The translations under genes and the position numbers were made by a program. Positions 36,613 to 48,200 of a stretch of DNA of 64,000 nt are shown one piece after another. The notes under the pieces were generated by a model, which had not been told where the DNA came from, did not search any database, and saw only the letters and a list, made by a program, of their open reading frames with translations. This DNA comes from Prosapia bicincta (taxonomy: Eukaryota; Arthropoda; Insecta; Hemiptera; Cercopidae), in contig JBAIZL010000007.1 in NCBI GenBank assembly GCA_036971475.1, forward strand, positions 30,480,947-30,544,946, given 5' to 3'. The stretch's first letter is position 1; every line of letters starts with the position of its first letter.

Positions 36613-36654
36613 TTAGGTTATTTCTAGTAGAGCTTAAAGCTTAGGAATTTTTTG

Positions 36655-36920
36655 ACTAGATATTAGACTGACAGACTTGCCTAATGGCAATAGTCCAAAA
36701 CTGCAATCTCTTGGAAATAAATAGACACATATAAAAACTTAACACACTATTGAAATATTTCGATCAAAATATTTCCTTTCTTTCTCCTCTTTTTTGATTA
36801 ATGAAGATCACTTTTGATTGAAATATTTCAATAGTGTGTTAAGTTTTTATATGTGTCTATTTATTTCCAAGAGATTGCAGTTTTGGACTATTACCATTAG
36901 GTAAGTCTGTCGGTCTCCGA
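36655..36920. repeat. Fold-back element, family D, complete
   Basis: The arms share GACTGACAGACTTGCC, CCAAAACTGCAATCTCTTGG and AATAGACACATATAAAAACT with their complements on the right. The loop is pyrimidine-rich (TTTCCTTTCTTTCTCCTC). The half copy at 6466-6604 matches its right arm. Confidence 0.9.
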
Positions 36921-36928
36921 AGTTATTA

Positions 36929-37150
36929 TTATTATTATTTGTAAACAATTTTTCCATCACCAAGTGCAATAAGTTTATCTTATGTGATGAGGCACGATTC
37001 GGTCACTTGGCCATGTCGAATCCTAGACATTTTCTCAAGAAAATTTATTCAGTGATTCGACAATGGTCAAGTGACCGAAAGGTGCCTCATCACATAAGGT
37101 AAAGTTATTGCACTTAGTGGTGGAAAAAATTGTTTATAATTAATAATAAT
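36929..37150. repeat. Fold-back element, family E, complete
   Basis: Arms run from TTATTATTATTATTTGTAAA inward through CCAAGTGCAATAA and ATGTGATGAGGCAC, with complements on the right ending near 37150. The inner part includes CGGTCACTTGGCCATGTCGA and its partner. Ends carry (ATT)n-like repeats. Confidence 0.88.
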
Positions 37151-37207
37151 AATTCACAAGTTAGTGCAACGGAAAAATCATGGACAACATGAAATATATA
37201 TATGTAT

Positions 37208-37266
37208 GTTGTGTGTGTGTGTGTGTGTGTGTATGAGTGTTTGTGTTTGTGTGTGTGTGTGTGTGT
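37208..37266. repeat. (GT)n microsatellite
   Basis: An interrupted GT dinucleotide run of about 59 bp, 100 bp before the last abLIM exon. Confidence 0.95.
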
Positions 37267-37367
37267 ATATATATTTAATATATAGTATAACTAGCCCTCC
37301 AGTATTGAAATATAGTAACATTGTTATTTCAAAGTAATATATTTATAAATTTGTTTTTTTTTTTTAG

Positions 37368-37481
37368 CGGCATCTGTCAGAAGTAGAATTTGGGACATTG
37401 TTCCAGTGTACTCGTGCAGAATTTTACCGACTGCCGCAGTGGCGAAGAAATGAACTGAAACGTCGTGCGAGGCTGTTCTGA
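37368..37481 (+). CDS. unc-115: abLIM/Unc-115 last exon: C-terminal headpiece and stop
   Basis: The 114 bp of coding sequence follow a long T-tract acceptor (TTTTTTTTTTTTTAG) and end in TGA at 37479-37481. The 37 residues form the helical core of the villin headpiece: RHLSEVEFGTLF, then CTRAEFYRLPQWRRNELKRR, then ARLF. The three core phenylalanines (residues 8, 12, 19), the LPxW turn (Trp 25), the basic helix used for F-actin contact and the obligatory terminal Phe are all present. A Cys replaces the Met usual at the turn after F12. Ending exactly at the headpiece Phe is the normal C-terminus of abLIM/Unc-115 proteins. Dematin and villin are alternatives, but the linker and DVDR motif fit abLIM best. 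Confidence 0.96.
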   Translation, partial: RHLSEVEFGTLFQCTRAEFYRLPQWRRNELKRRARLF

Positions 37482-40400
37482 ACAATATCTCAGATTCCTT
37501 CTATTAGTCACCATTGTTTATTTGGAGTATTGTTGATTTACTTCACAAGTTATGCAAGCCTACATTTTGCTGTGGTATTAGTTTCGGGTACTTTACACAT
37601 GTTCTTATTTGTATTTGTTTAAAATTTAGAAACAGTTGTGCTTGCACCATCATTCCTAAGCGTTTGCTACTGCTATAGTTGAAGTTTACAGGACGTGTGG
37701 GTGTGTGTATGTGCGGCTGCTTGTTTTGGCACATCATTTTATGAGTAGACCCAGTTATGTGTGTTTTTTAAAATAAATTTATTTTATATATCAACTTCTA
37801 TTGTAAGCTGAAAACAATATAACGAATGCCTTTCCTTAATGGTCATTATAGATAGCTGACTCAGATGCAGTATTGTTGGAGTTAGATGCACTATGCGTTT
37901 AAATTATTTGTTAAAATATAATATTTAGATAGTTTTAGTTGAGTTTTATACGTTGAAAGCTCGCCACCAGATTGTCATAACCCTGGTGATAACGGCTTAA
38001 TACCTTATTGCAGCTTTCCTAATGATTGATTTATTTGGATTTTATTATGTTCTGTGAGTAGCAGCTTATTCAACTACAATTATATCTTTAGTTCTAATGA
38101 TTGTTGTTTAACCTATTTCCGCGCAAACTTTTAATCTAAACAGATTGAATACGTTTATTTTTGGAAATCTGGCCCTTATTGTGTTCTTGGGTTTGGTGAG
38201 CTAGTAATTTAAAGGTTGCTTAACTTCAGATAATTTTTGGATTCCTAAATGGTTTTATCAAACCGATGTTGAAATTTTTATCAAACTGTTGAGCTGCCAA
38301 GTCGTTTACGGAAGGTTAGAATTTAAATGTTATTTAAAAACTTTTTTCTAATTTTCTTCCTCAAGTTTGTCTTTAATTTAAAACATTTTCATTGGCTTTG
38401 GTAAAATATATGTTCTGTAAACATTAGATATTTTCAAACTCAAGTAAACTGTATACAAAGAAATTAGATTAATATTTTTGAGGTGCTACAATAATTTCTT
38501 TATAATGTTCTTTTATTCATAAAAAATTCTGAATAAATTCACACATACAAACAGAATATATTAAAATTGCTAACTAATAATAGATATTAATTATGATTTG
38601 TTCAAGTTTTTTCAGAAAAGAATAGGTAACTGAATCTAGTCAAAGTTTATAATAATTACTAAAACAATTGCTCTAGAAACTTCAGTGGTATAGCAGAATT
38701 TAAATACAATGTTATACGATTTAAAAACAAATTGTACCATCAGTTTTTGTCAAGTATACAACAGTGGTAAGCTAAAAGATTTTAATTTCAGTAATGTAAT
38801 ATGTTTTCTTTATGTTCTGCCTGAGATTGTAAGCTTCTTAGTTTTTTATTTCTTTGTTTTGTGTTAGTTAGGTATAATTCTATTGTTAAATAATTTTAGT
38901 TACCGAAGAATAACTGAAACATAATTACTTGGTTTGAAGGATTTCTCTAGTTTTAACCTTTAGATATTATTGGGGTGAAACTATAACAGGGTGTATTTCA
39001 GGACATTTGTTTTATGTGTAATATTAAAGTTTTCTGACAATGGGAGATTCAGTCATTTCAAAGGTGACGGATTCCCTCAGATTTGTGTTTTCCTTTTTGT
39101 TGCACATTGGTGTTAATTTTTTTAAAAACTTTATAATTAGCTGAAAGTAATTTTTTCTTTAATTTTAGTTCAAGAGATATTTTGAATTTTAAATATTTTT
39201 GTGTGACCCATGATGTGTTTATGTGTATTACCTTGTGTATTAACACGAGGTAAAAAATGTTTTTAAGGTTTTATTCGTTCATTTTTTTTACCCGTTATTT
39301 TTTAAGGTAAACAGGGTCATGTTTTGTCACTTTTTTAAAATTATCTGCACAATAACTGAAATACTTGAAATTTGTCTGAATTTTTTTCCTCTGTGTTAAT
39401 TTATTGTTATTTGTTTTAAACATTGTGAAGGTTACAAAATAATATTTAGCAGTTAATAACGTATATTCCAGTTCTACCAAAAGTCATTCTGTGATGGTTA
39501 CAAAGCGATATGTAACAGTTAATAAACATCAAGAAATTTTATTCCAGTTCCACTTTCCCAGTTCCTTCTTCAGTTATTTTATACTCATTAAAAGTTTTGT
39601 TTGATTGAATATTTTTGTCTGATGTCAAATTAGGCGTCTATAGATTCCTCATGACTTTTAGATACAAAGCTTTTCACACACTCATTTTCTGTTGAAAAAA
39701 TTCAATATTCCAAAATGCCAATACTCCCCTGTTTCGTCACAGGTTGGTAAAATGAACTAGAAGTATATTATTAAAGAAAGTTACACTTGACTAAAATTCT
39801 TGATGTTTAGTGATATAAAAATATGCAATAAATACTCCTAATTTAATTCCAATTGGATATTGTTAGCTATAATCAATCGTTTGACCGATAAATTGTATAT
39901 GTTGATTTTATTTTAAACGTTGATATAGTTGAAGGTACGAAATATAATTAGTAAACGTTTTATCTCTTCCGGAACACATAATGAGCACAAATTTTATGTG
40001 TATGTGCTTTTGTTTTCTTGATTTATTCTTTGCTGATATCTAGTTGCAGACGGTTGTTTACATTTTGTTTCCCATTTAGTAAATAAAAATATGTCTATGA
40101 CAGGTGTATTTCCTTATTTTATGTGTAGTTTTTTTTTAAAAATTTAATAAAATTCAGTATACTTAACATTTTAGCACAAACTATTTTTTTCAGAATAATA
40201 GTAAAATAGGTTTATATTCACAGATCCGTCTGCAATTCTTTCATTATTGTTGTAATATGTTAATGTAAATAAATAGCCTATTTTTGACTAGTAATATTAT
40301 AGGTTTTGTGTCTTGTAGTCTGAAATATATTTTATAGGAACTATGTTACTAAAAATAACCTCTATATTAATTGCAATGGCTTCGAATTTAATACTTGACT

Positions 40401-42312
40401 GATATTTCACAGTAATATAAACTTTCTGTTCCTTAGTAAGTCAGACCTGAGAACAAATCAAAAATTGTTTCATGTGTTGTGGCAAGTAACTGTTTAACTT
40501 TATCCGGTGCTAGTTTCAAATTTAAAACGAAAATACTCAACTCGAGTACTTCAGCAGAGTGGCTATAGAAATTAAAAACTTGGTAAAATCTAAGGATATG
40601 AATTTATTTAATATTCACGACTTTAGATAAAATTGTATAACCAAATCTTTTACTAATAGGTGATCCTATTTGTTTGGTAATTTAATATTCAGAGAAGAAG
40701 ACAATTTAAATTAATTATTTTAATTATTTGTTAAAAAAGTTCTAAAAATTGTTGTACTTTTAGCTAACTAATAATGAGATCTGAAGCAAAAGATAAGCAA
40801 TGAGATGTCAAGGAGTTCGGTTCTGTATCTTTAACTTGGGGTATTTTTGTTTAACCAAACATAGCCTCTTACCATTTATTCTTTATAAAATTTGATTGAT
40901 AGTAATTACAAAATATATGAATGTTAATATAAAACGATGTTTAGATCTAAATTATAATTGATAATTAAAACAAATTACCATAAAATTAGTAGTAAATAAC
41001 ATTCTTTAAAGAAAATCATACGTGGCTTGTTCTCATTTTTTAAAGTTACAGTTTCCTCAAAAGTAAAATAATTCAGATAACACAAAAAAAATTTTTGGTT
41101 TTATTATTTTCTCTATAGAATAGTAATAGATGAAATGTTTTTGTATCTATTAAGTTTTACCCTCTATTTATAGCTTATAAACCTTCAGTTTCGTAAAGTA
41201 AATGAGTAATTTTGTTTGAAAGTTCTTCAAATACCATCATATGTAAGATATTTTGTCTTGACTTCACAAATTAGGCATTTTGATCAAAATAATTAACCAA
41301 CAAATGTAAACATAAAAATGTAATGATAGATAATACAACAATCTGTGCAATGAAAATGTATGCAGTGTTTAAATCTTTAAAAAGTATAAAGGGGAATTAA
41401 ACATGCGGTTTTTAAATTTTCGTTATCTCAACTGCAAACATTCGCAGTTTGTTAGGTTATTGATGGAAGTAAAACAATGCAACTAATGCTAGCCAGGTTT
41501 GTTAGTATTTTCACCAATTTGCCAAGTCCCAGCTTGTTCGCTTAAACTATCGTGAATTTTTGTTCATATTTTTCATTCTGACTTTTCAACAGTTGCAAAC
41601 TATCATGTAGGATAGCTAGTATCATTGCTGGCTGTAGTTTAGACTTAATTCAAGAATCCCTCTCTACTATCATAGGGAACTAGAGAATCATTTCATATAC
41701 TTTTATAGATTTTGTATAATCTAAGTGAACTGTAACAAATTGTTGTATTTTAAATTAATGACTATTTTGAAAAAAGTCAAGTGAATATTACAAGCTATTG
41801 ATATATATCACTTTGATGAATGAATCCTATGTATTAACTCCAAAATTTGTATTTTTCATACTGTATCACTAAAACAATGTTACTTAGCCACTCTGCTGTG
41901 CAGTTTAGATTGATAAAGCAAATTTAGAATATATTATTTTGTAGTTTATTTAAGCAAAGCTTTATTTACCCCCAGAATTGTTTGTCTAATAACATTTTGT
42001 TCTTTATTTTGTTAATTTTGTTCATTTATAAAAACATTTGTAATAGATTTAAGTTGTAAAGTAAAAATTATTTCAATGTTGTGTTGTAACTGCGTAAATG
42101 GTTCATTAAAAAGGCTCATTACAGAGTTGTCACATCAGATTTGAGTTGATATATTTATAATGTTCCCTCCTCAAATTTCCTACTCCTCATCACATGGTTA
42201 CACTATCTCTGTTACGTCTTGAAACTTTAATTTTATCAAATTTGTATTTAATAAAATGTGAATCGTCATTATACTGTTAGTGATGAGAAAATTTTTAAAA
42301 TATTTTATTGAT
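37482..42312 (+). other. abLIM 3' UTR and AT-rich downstream sequence
   Basis: No splice-linked coding exon, RNA gene or transposon end was recognised in this 4.8 kb. The first few hundred bases are likely 3' UTR. Open frames near 39.1-39.5 kb on the minus strand are short, Lys/Asn-rich and probably chance. Confidence 0.5.
37772..37777 (+). terminator. Candidate polyadenylation signal of abLIM
   Basis: The first clear AATAAA after the stop codon, about 290 nt downstream, followed by T-rich sequence. Other AATAAA motifs occur further downstream, so a longer 3' UTR is possible. Confidence 0.35.
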
Positions 42313-42316
42313 TTAA

Positions 42317-42919
42317 CCCTTTGCACGCGTATAACGTGATTTCTTGTAAGGCTGAAATCTCTGCTAGCGCGTATCACGAGAAATCACAAATTTACAATAT
42401 TTTGTTTAGGGAAGTCCTAGTTGTTTGTTTAAAGTCCATTACAATGTGTGACAATGTTTGTTTGGTGTAAATAAACTCCTCTGCTACGTTTATTGTTCAC
42501 GGCCACATGCTACCGATCCACATTCTGTTGTTTTATTACAGCATTACTTGCTCTATACTAGCGTGTATGACGGGTATTCTCGGTAGGACGCAGCGTCTGC
42601 CAACTGTCGTATTTTGTGTGGGTATTGGGATTGCTATAGTTGTTTACTGTCTACGTGAGTGACCTTTGTTTGTACTGTAAGAATAATTTATTGTTTGGGA
42701 TTTCGTGAATAATAATTTTAGTTACTTTAAATTATTTTAAATGGATTTATTGATATCTTAAATTACCTATTGTAAAAATAACTAGTTTATAATTTTTTTG
42801 GTCAAATACATCTTTAGGAACTCAGAATTAGATACAACTTTGAACATTTCGCAAAAAAGTTTTTTATCTAATAGCATGTAATCTGTTACTTGCCCTTTAT
42901 ATGTCCCACATGCTAAGGG
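42317..42919. mobile_element. piggyBac-like MITE, 603 bp
   Basis: The left end CCCTTTGCACGCG and the right end CACATGCTAAGGG are imperfect inverted repeats. TTAA flanks both sides (42313-42316 and 42920-42923). A subterminal near-palindrome (CGTGATTTCTTGT and ACGAGAAATCACA) follows the left end. No transposase. Confidence 0.82.
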
Positions 42920-43019
42920 TTAAATTAAACAAATTTGGATGTGTTGACTATGCTGTTGGCAACAGTTAAAATATTTTAATTTGAAATAGTATGAAAAAAA
43001 TCCCTTCAAAAAGTGTGTA

Positions 43020-44221
43020 CAGTAGAGTCTCGATATTCTGAGTCCTGATAATTCGGGGTTTGGTTAAATTTGAGCTTATTTCTGTTTGAGCCTATTTTAT
43101 CTATTTGAAAGAAAATGATGAATTGGACTTCCAAAAAATGTTTATAGCCATATGGTTTGCAAAGAAATTAAGTCTGGCTTCCAAGAAATGTTTATAACCA
43201 TATGGTTTGCAAAGGAATTAAGTCGGGCTTCCAAAAAATGTTTATAGCTATACGGTATGTAAAGGAAATAAGTTGGGTTTCCGAGATATGTTTATATGGG
43301 TAGCCTTCAAAAGACCAAAATTCAACTAAAATGTACACACACAATTTACGCAACATTCTACTAACCGAAGAGCATGGACTTCAACTAACCAAAGTACACG
43401 GACTTCTACTGAAAGAAATATTGCGGGTTATCCTTTGGCGGTTTCACTTGCGCTCATTGCACAACTTGAAGTTAATAAATTGGAAGTATTGTTTATGTAA
43501 ATATCTGAACTTGGTAGGTTTTATTACTACCTTTAAATTATTTCTCAAAATCCTATGGTTTAACTTTGTCGTTATTAAAGTAAATGTAATGCACCAATAT
43601 TATTCGGTATAATTAGACCATAGAACGTAAAGTACCTTATTATAATTTAAATAGTGTACTTAAACGTCATTTTAAACATTAAGTGTAATTACAAAACAAT
43701 AGTTATATGATGTAGTGATTATATTTAAAACAATTCTAGATTTAATAAAATACTAAGACCTAAATATTAACGTAATTAACCAAAACATATAACCAAAATA
43801 CTTCCCATTTATTAACTTCAAGTCGTGCGTTGAATGCCTGGGGAACGGCAAAACAATAACACGCATCATTTCTTTCAGTTAAAGTCCGTGCACTTTAGTT
43901 AGTTGAAGTCCGTCTGCGTATTTTGGTTTGTTGAAAGTTGTGTAAATTGTGTGTGTACATTTTGGTTTGATGAATTTTGGTCATTTGAAGTAGCCCCGCT
44001 TATATTAATATAGTATACACAAAAAATGATTCATGCTTTCAATAAATGTTCATATAAAGTTACATTAACTGATTTTGTAAATTCTTAATTATAGTACTGT
44101 ATTAGGGCTCATTAAAACCTATTTTTTCTAATGCACAGGAAGGTATTTCCGTGTAATCTAAGTTTTCGGTAATCCAAGGGGGTCTTGGTCCCATCTATCT
44201 CGAATTATCAAGACTCTACTG
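43020..44221. mobile_element. pogo-like element, 1.2 kb, carrying a nested MITE
   Basis: The left end CAGTAGAGTCTCGATATTCT and the right end (complement CAGTAGAGTCTTGATAATTC) are flanked by TA at 43018-43019 and 44222-44223. The left part shares TTTGAGCCTATTTTATCTAT with the 14251-14777 element. Between about 43120 and 43295 a 50 bp unit (ATGTTTATAGCCATATGGTT) is tandemly repeated three to four times. A 700 bp MITE is inserted at 43298-43997. Confidence 0.87.
43298..43997. mobile_element. MITE nested in the pogo-like element, about 700 bp
   Basis: Inverted repeats of about 55 bp pair AAAATGTACACACACAATTT on the left with AAATTGTGTGTGTACATTTT on the right, and extend outward to GGG(G)CTACTTCAAA-like ends. 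Subterminal copies of GGACTTCAACTAAC occur near both ends, in inverted orientation. The 93-codon open frame at 43331-43612 spans the left arm and shows no domain. Confidence 0.8.
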
Positions 44222-44919
44222 TATTTATCGGAAAATTCAATTGAGAAACTCAACTAAAGATCTTTTTTACTCTTTTTTCATGTTCTAAAAGACAAACACG
44301 CAATTAATAACTTAATTGTACATTGTAATGTTTTTTTTTAATTTATATTATTTTTGTATGTGAATTCTTTTTAGACATAATTGTAGTTCTGCCCATTGTA
44401 CTTGTGTAGGTCTGAATGAGGATGACAATTTAGTCATCGAAATGTGGCCGAATTTTTAATAAATCAATGTTTCTTGAATTACATATCAATCGAGTTTTTG
44501 TTCAACAAAAAAATTTTGTGAGTGTACACATCATCATAAAAACCGTTTAGTTTTTGGAAAAAAACTTTTTTCAAACCAGGTTTTGTAAATTGATTTCTGA
44601 CCAAGAATGTTTTTTGTTAAGAAAGGTTTGGCTATTGTAACTTGAGAAATTGCTGAAAAACAAACATTTTAAAACTATCAAGACACCTGTCTCTTCTCAC
44701 AAGAAGGTGCTAACTATGGATCACCTTATTGTGATGCTTATTTTCTAATTGCATTTTGGTTTGGAAGATTTTTTATGGCATATCTTGTTTTTTGTTAGAT
44801 TTATATGGAACTTAAAATTACTGATACTAATGTATTCAACTAGATACCTGAGGGACAGACTTATGCATGAAATAAGCATTCAGGTTTACCAGAACTGATC
44901 TAGATTTAGGAATGGATTA

Positions 44920-45117
44920 TTGACTATAATGTGTGGTGAAGACATTATGTGTCAGTTAATCTTTTACAATTGGTGTAAAGTGTTTGAAGAGGGTGGAGAG
45001 CATAGCAGGCAACCTTCATCTTGTATCGAGGTTTTAACAGAACACTGCCATTATTGTTTGGAAAGATCGACAAATGACCAGTATAGAGATTACTGCTTGT
45101 CTAGACATTTCGATTGA
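44920..45117 (+). pseudogene. Possible helix-turn-helix fragment of a mariner-type transposase
   Basis: A 65-codon frame contains YNWCKVFEEGGEHS, then RQPSSCIEVLTEH, then a segment ending CLSRHFD. This resembles the WxKxFxEGRxxxxDxxRxGRP linker and following helix of mariner-like transposases, with the acidic/GRP part eroded. No catalytic motif or terminal repeat was found. Low certainty. Confidence 0.35.
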
Positions 45118-45221
45118 CATTTTCAATTATGCATGATTTAGCCTTGCAATGCAAGTGCAGCAGAATCTGCTTACATCGGAGCAAATGAAATTTATGTCAA
45201 TACCTGTTTGCTTGGTTTGTG

Positions 45222-45232
45222 GGGGGGGGGGT
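45222..45232 (+). repeat. G homopolymer at the satellite boundary
   Basis: A run of about 11 G lies immediately before the first satellite unit. Confidence 0.9.
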
Positions 45233-45241
45233 CAAATTATC

Positions 45242-48200
45242 ACTGCGTTCTCACTATAAGGCCTGGACTGTTGTATGTCTAGTGTATAAACCCATTACCC
45301 TTATATATCCATATACAAACTAGTGACTCCTTGGTAAAAGTATTGAAGAGCCTTTCTTTTTCACTATAAGGCCTGGTCTGTTGTATGTCTAGTGTATAAA
45401 CCCATTACCCTTATAACTCAAACTACAAACTCTTGACTCCATGGTACCAGTGAGGAAGAGCCTTGCCTTCTCACTATAAAGTCTGGACTGTTGTATGTCT
45501 AGTGTATAAACCCATTATCCTTATAAATTCAACTACAAACTCGTGACTCTGTGGTACCAGTGAGGAAGAACCTTGGGTTTGCGTTCTCACTATAAGGTCT
45601 GGACTGTTGTATGTCTAGTGTATAAACCCATTACCCTTATAAATTCAACTACAAACTCGTGACTCTGTGGTACCAGTGAGGAAGAACCTTGGGTTTGCGT
45701 TCTCACTATAAGGTCTGGACTGTTGTATGTCTAGTGTATAAACCCATTACCCTTATAAATTCAACTACAAACTCGTGACTCTGTGGTACCAGTGAGGAAG
45801 AACCTTGCGTTCTCACTATAAAGTCTGGACTGCTGTATGTCTAGTGTATAAACCCATTACCCTTATAAATCCATATACAAACTAGTGACTCCTTGGCAAA
45901 AGTATGGAAGAGCCTTGCCTTCTCACTATAAAGTCTGGACTGGTGTATGTCTAGTGTATAAACCCATTATCCTTATAAATCCATATACAAACTCGTGACT
46001 CCTTGGTACCAGTGAGGAAGAACCTTGCCTTTTCACTATAAGGCCTGGACTGGTGTATGTCTAGTGTATAAACCCATTACCCTTATAAATCCATATACAA
46101 ACTAGTGACTCGTTGGTAAAAGTATGGAAGATACTTGCCTTCTCACTATAAGGCCTGGACTGGTGTATGTCTAGTGTATAAACCCATTACCCTTATAAAT
46201 CCAAATACAAACTCGTGACTCTGTGGTACCAGTGATGAAGAACCTTGTGTTCTCACTATAAAGTTTGGACTGTTGTATGTCTAGTGTATAAACCCATTAC
46301 CCTTATAAAACCATATACAAACTAGTGACTCTTTGGAAAAAGTATGGAAGAGCCTTGCCTTCTCACTATAAGCCCTGGACTCTTGTATGTCTAGTGTATA
46401 AACCCATTAACCTTATAAATCCAGCTACAAACACGTGACTCCATGGTACCAGTGTGGAAGAACCTTGCGTTCTCACTATAATTCCTGGACTGGTGTATAA
46501 ACCCATTACCCTTATAACTCCAACTACAAACTCGTGACTCTGTGGTACCGGTGAGGAAGAGCTTTGCGTTCTCACTATAAGGCCTGGACTGTTGTATGTC
46601 TAGTGTATAAACCCATTACCCTTATAAATCCAACTACAAACTTTTGACTCTGTGGTACCAGTGAGGAAGAGCCTTGCCTTCTCACTAAAAGGCCTGTACT
46701 GGTGTATAAACCCATTACCCTTATAAATTCAACTACATACTCTTAACTCTGTAGTACCAGTGAGGAAGAACCTTGCGTTCTCACTATAAAGTCTGGACTG
46801 TTTTATGTCTAGTGTATAAACCCATTACCCTTATAAAACCATATACAAACTAGTGACTCTTTGGAAAAAGTATGGAAGAGCCTTGCCTTCTCACTATAAG
46901 CCCTGGACTCTTGTATGTCTAGTGTATAAACCCATTAACCTTATAAATCCAGCTACAAACACGTGACTCCATGGTACCAGTGTGGAAGAACCTTGCGTTC
47001 TCACTATAATTCCTGGACTGGTGTATGTCTAGTGTATAAACCCATTACCCTTATAACTCCAACTACAAACTCGTGACTCTGTGGTACCGGTGAGGAAGAG
47101 CTTTGCGTTCTCACTATAAGGCCTGGACTGTTGTATGTCTAGTGTATAAACCCATTACCCTTATAAATCCAACTACAAACTTTTGACTCTGTGGTACCAG
47201 TGAGGAAGAGCCTTGCCTTCTCACTAAAAGGCCTGTACTGGTGTATAAACCCATTACCCTTATAAATTCAACTACATACTCTTAACTCTGTAGTACCAGT
47301 GAGGAAGAACCTTGCGTTCTCACTATAAAGTCTGGACTGTTTTATGTCTAGTGTATAAACCCATCACCCTTATAAATCCATATAAAAACTAGTGACTCCT
47401 TGGTAAAAGTATGGAAGAGCTTTGCCTTCTCACTATAAGGCCTGGACTGGTGTATGTCTAGTGTATAAACCCATTACCCTTATAAATCCATCTACAAACT
47501 CGTCACTCCATGGTACCAGTGAGGAAGAGCCTTGCCTTCTCACTATAAGGCCTGGACTGGTGTATGTCTAGTGTATAAACCCATTACCCTTATATATCCA
47601 ACTACAAACTCGTGACTCTGTGGTACCAGTGAGGAAGACCCTTGCCTTCTCACTATAAGGCCTGAACTGGTGTATAAACCCATTACTCTTATAAATTCAA
47701 CTACAAACTCGTGACTCTGTGGTACCAGTGAGGAAGAGCCTTGCCTTCTTACTATAAGGGCTGGACTGTTGTATGTCTAGTGTATAAACCCATTACCCTT
47801 ATAAATTCAACTACAAACTCGTGACTCTGTGGTACCAGTGAGGAAGAACCTTGGGTATGCGTTCTCACTATAAGGTCTGGACTGTTCTATGTCTAGTGTA
47901 TAAACCCATTACCCTTTTAAATTCAACTACAAACACGTGACTCTGTAGTACCAGTGAGGAAGATTCTTGCGTTATCACTATAAAGTCTGGACTGTTGTAT
48001 GTCTAGTGAATAAACCCATTACCCTTATAAATCCATATACAAACTAGTGACTAATTGGTAAAAGTATGGAAGAGGCTTGCCTTCTCACTATAAGGCCTGG
48101 ACTGGTGTATGTCTAGTGTATAAACCCATTACCCTTATAAATACATATACAAACTAGTGACTCGTTGGTAAAAGTATGGGAGAACCTTGACTTCTCACTA

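Larger units (their letters stand above)
31835..37367 (+). other. abLIM intron d (5.5 kb)
   Basis: The last intron is made almost wholly of fold-back and piggyBac-like elements (31997-34860 and 35540-37150), two (TA)n tracts and a (GT)n tract, listed separately. 34861-35535 and 37270-37350 hold nothing I recognise. Confidence 0.65.
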
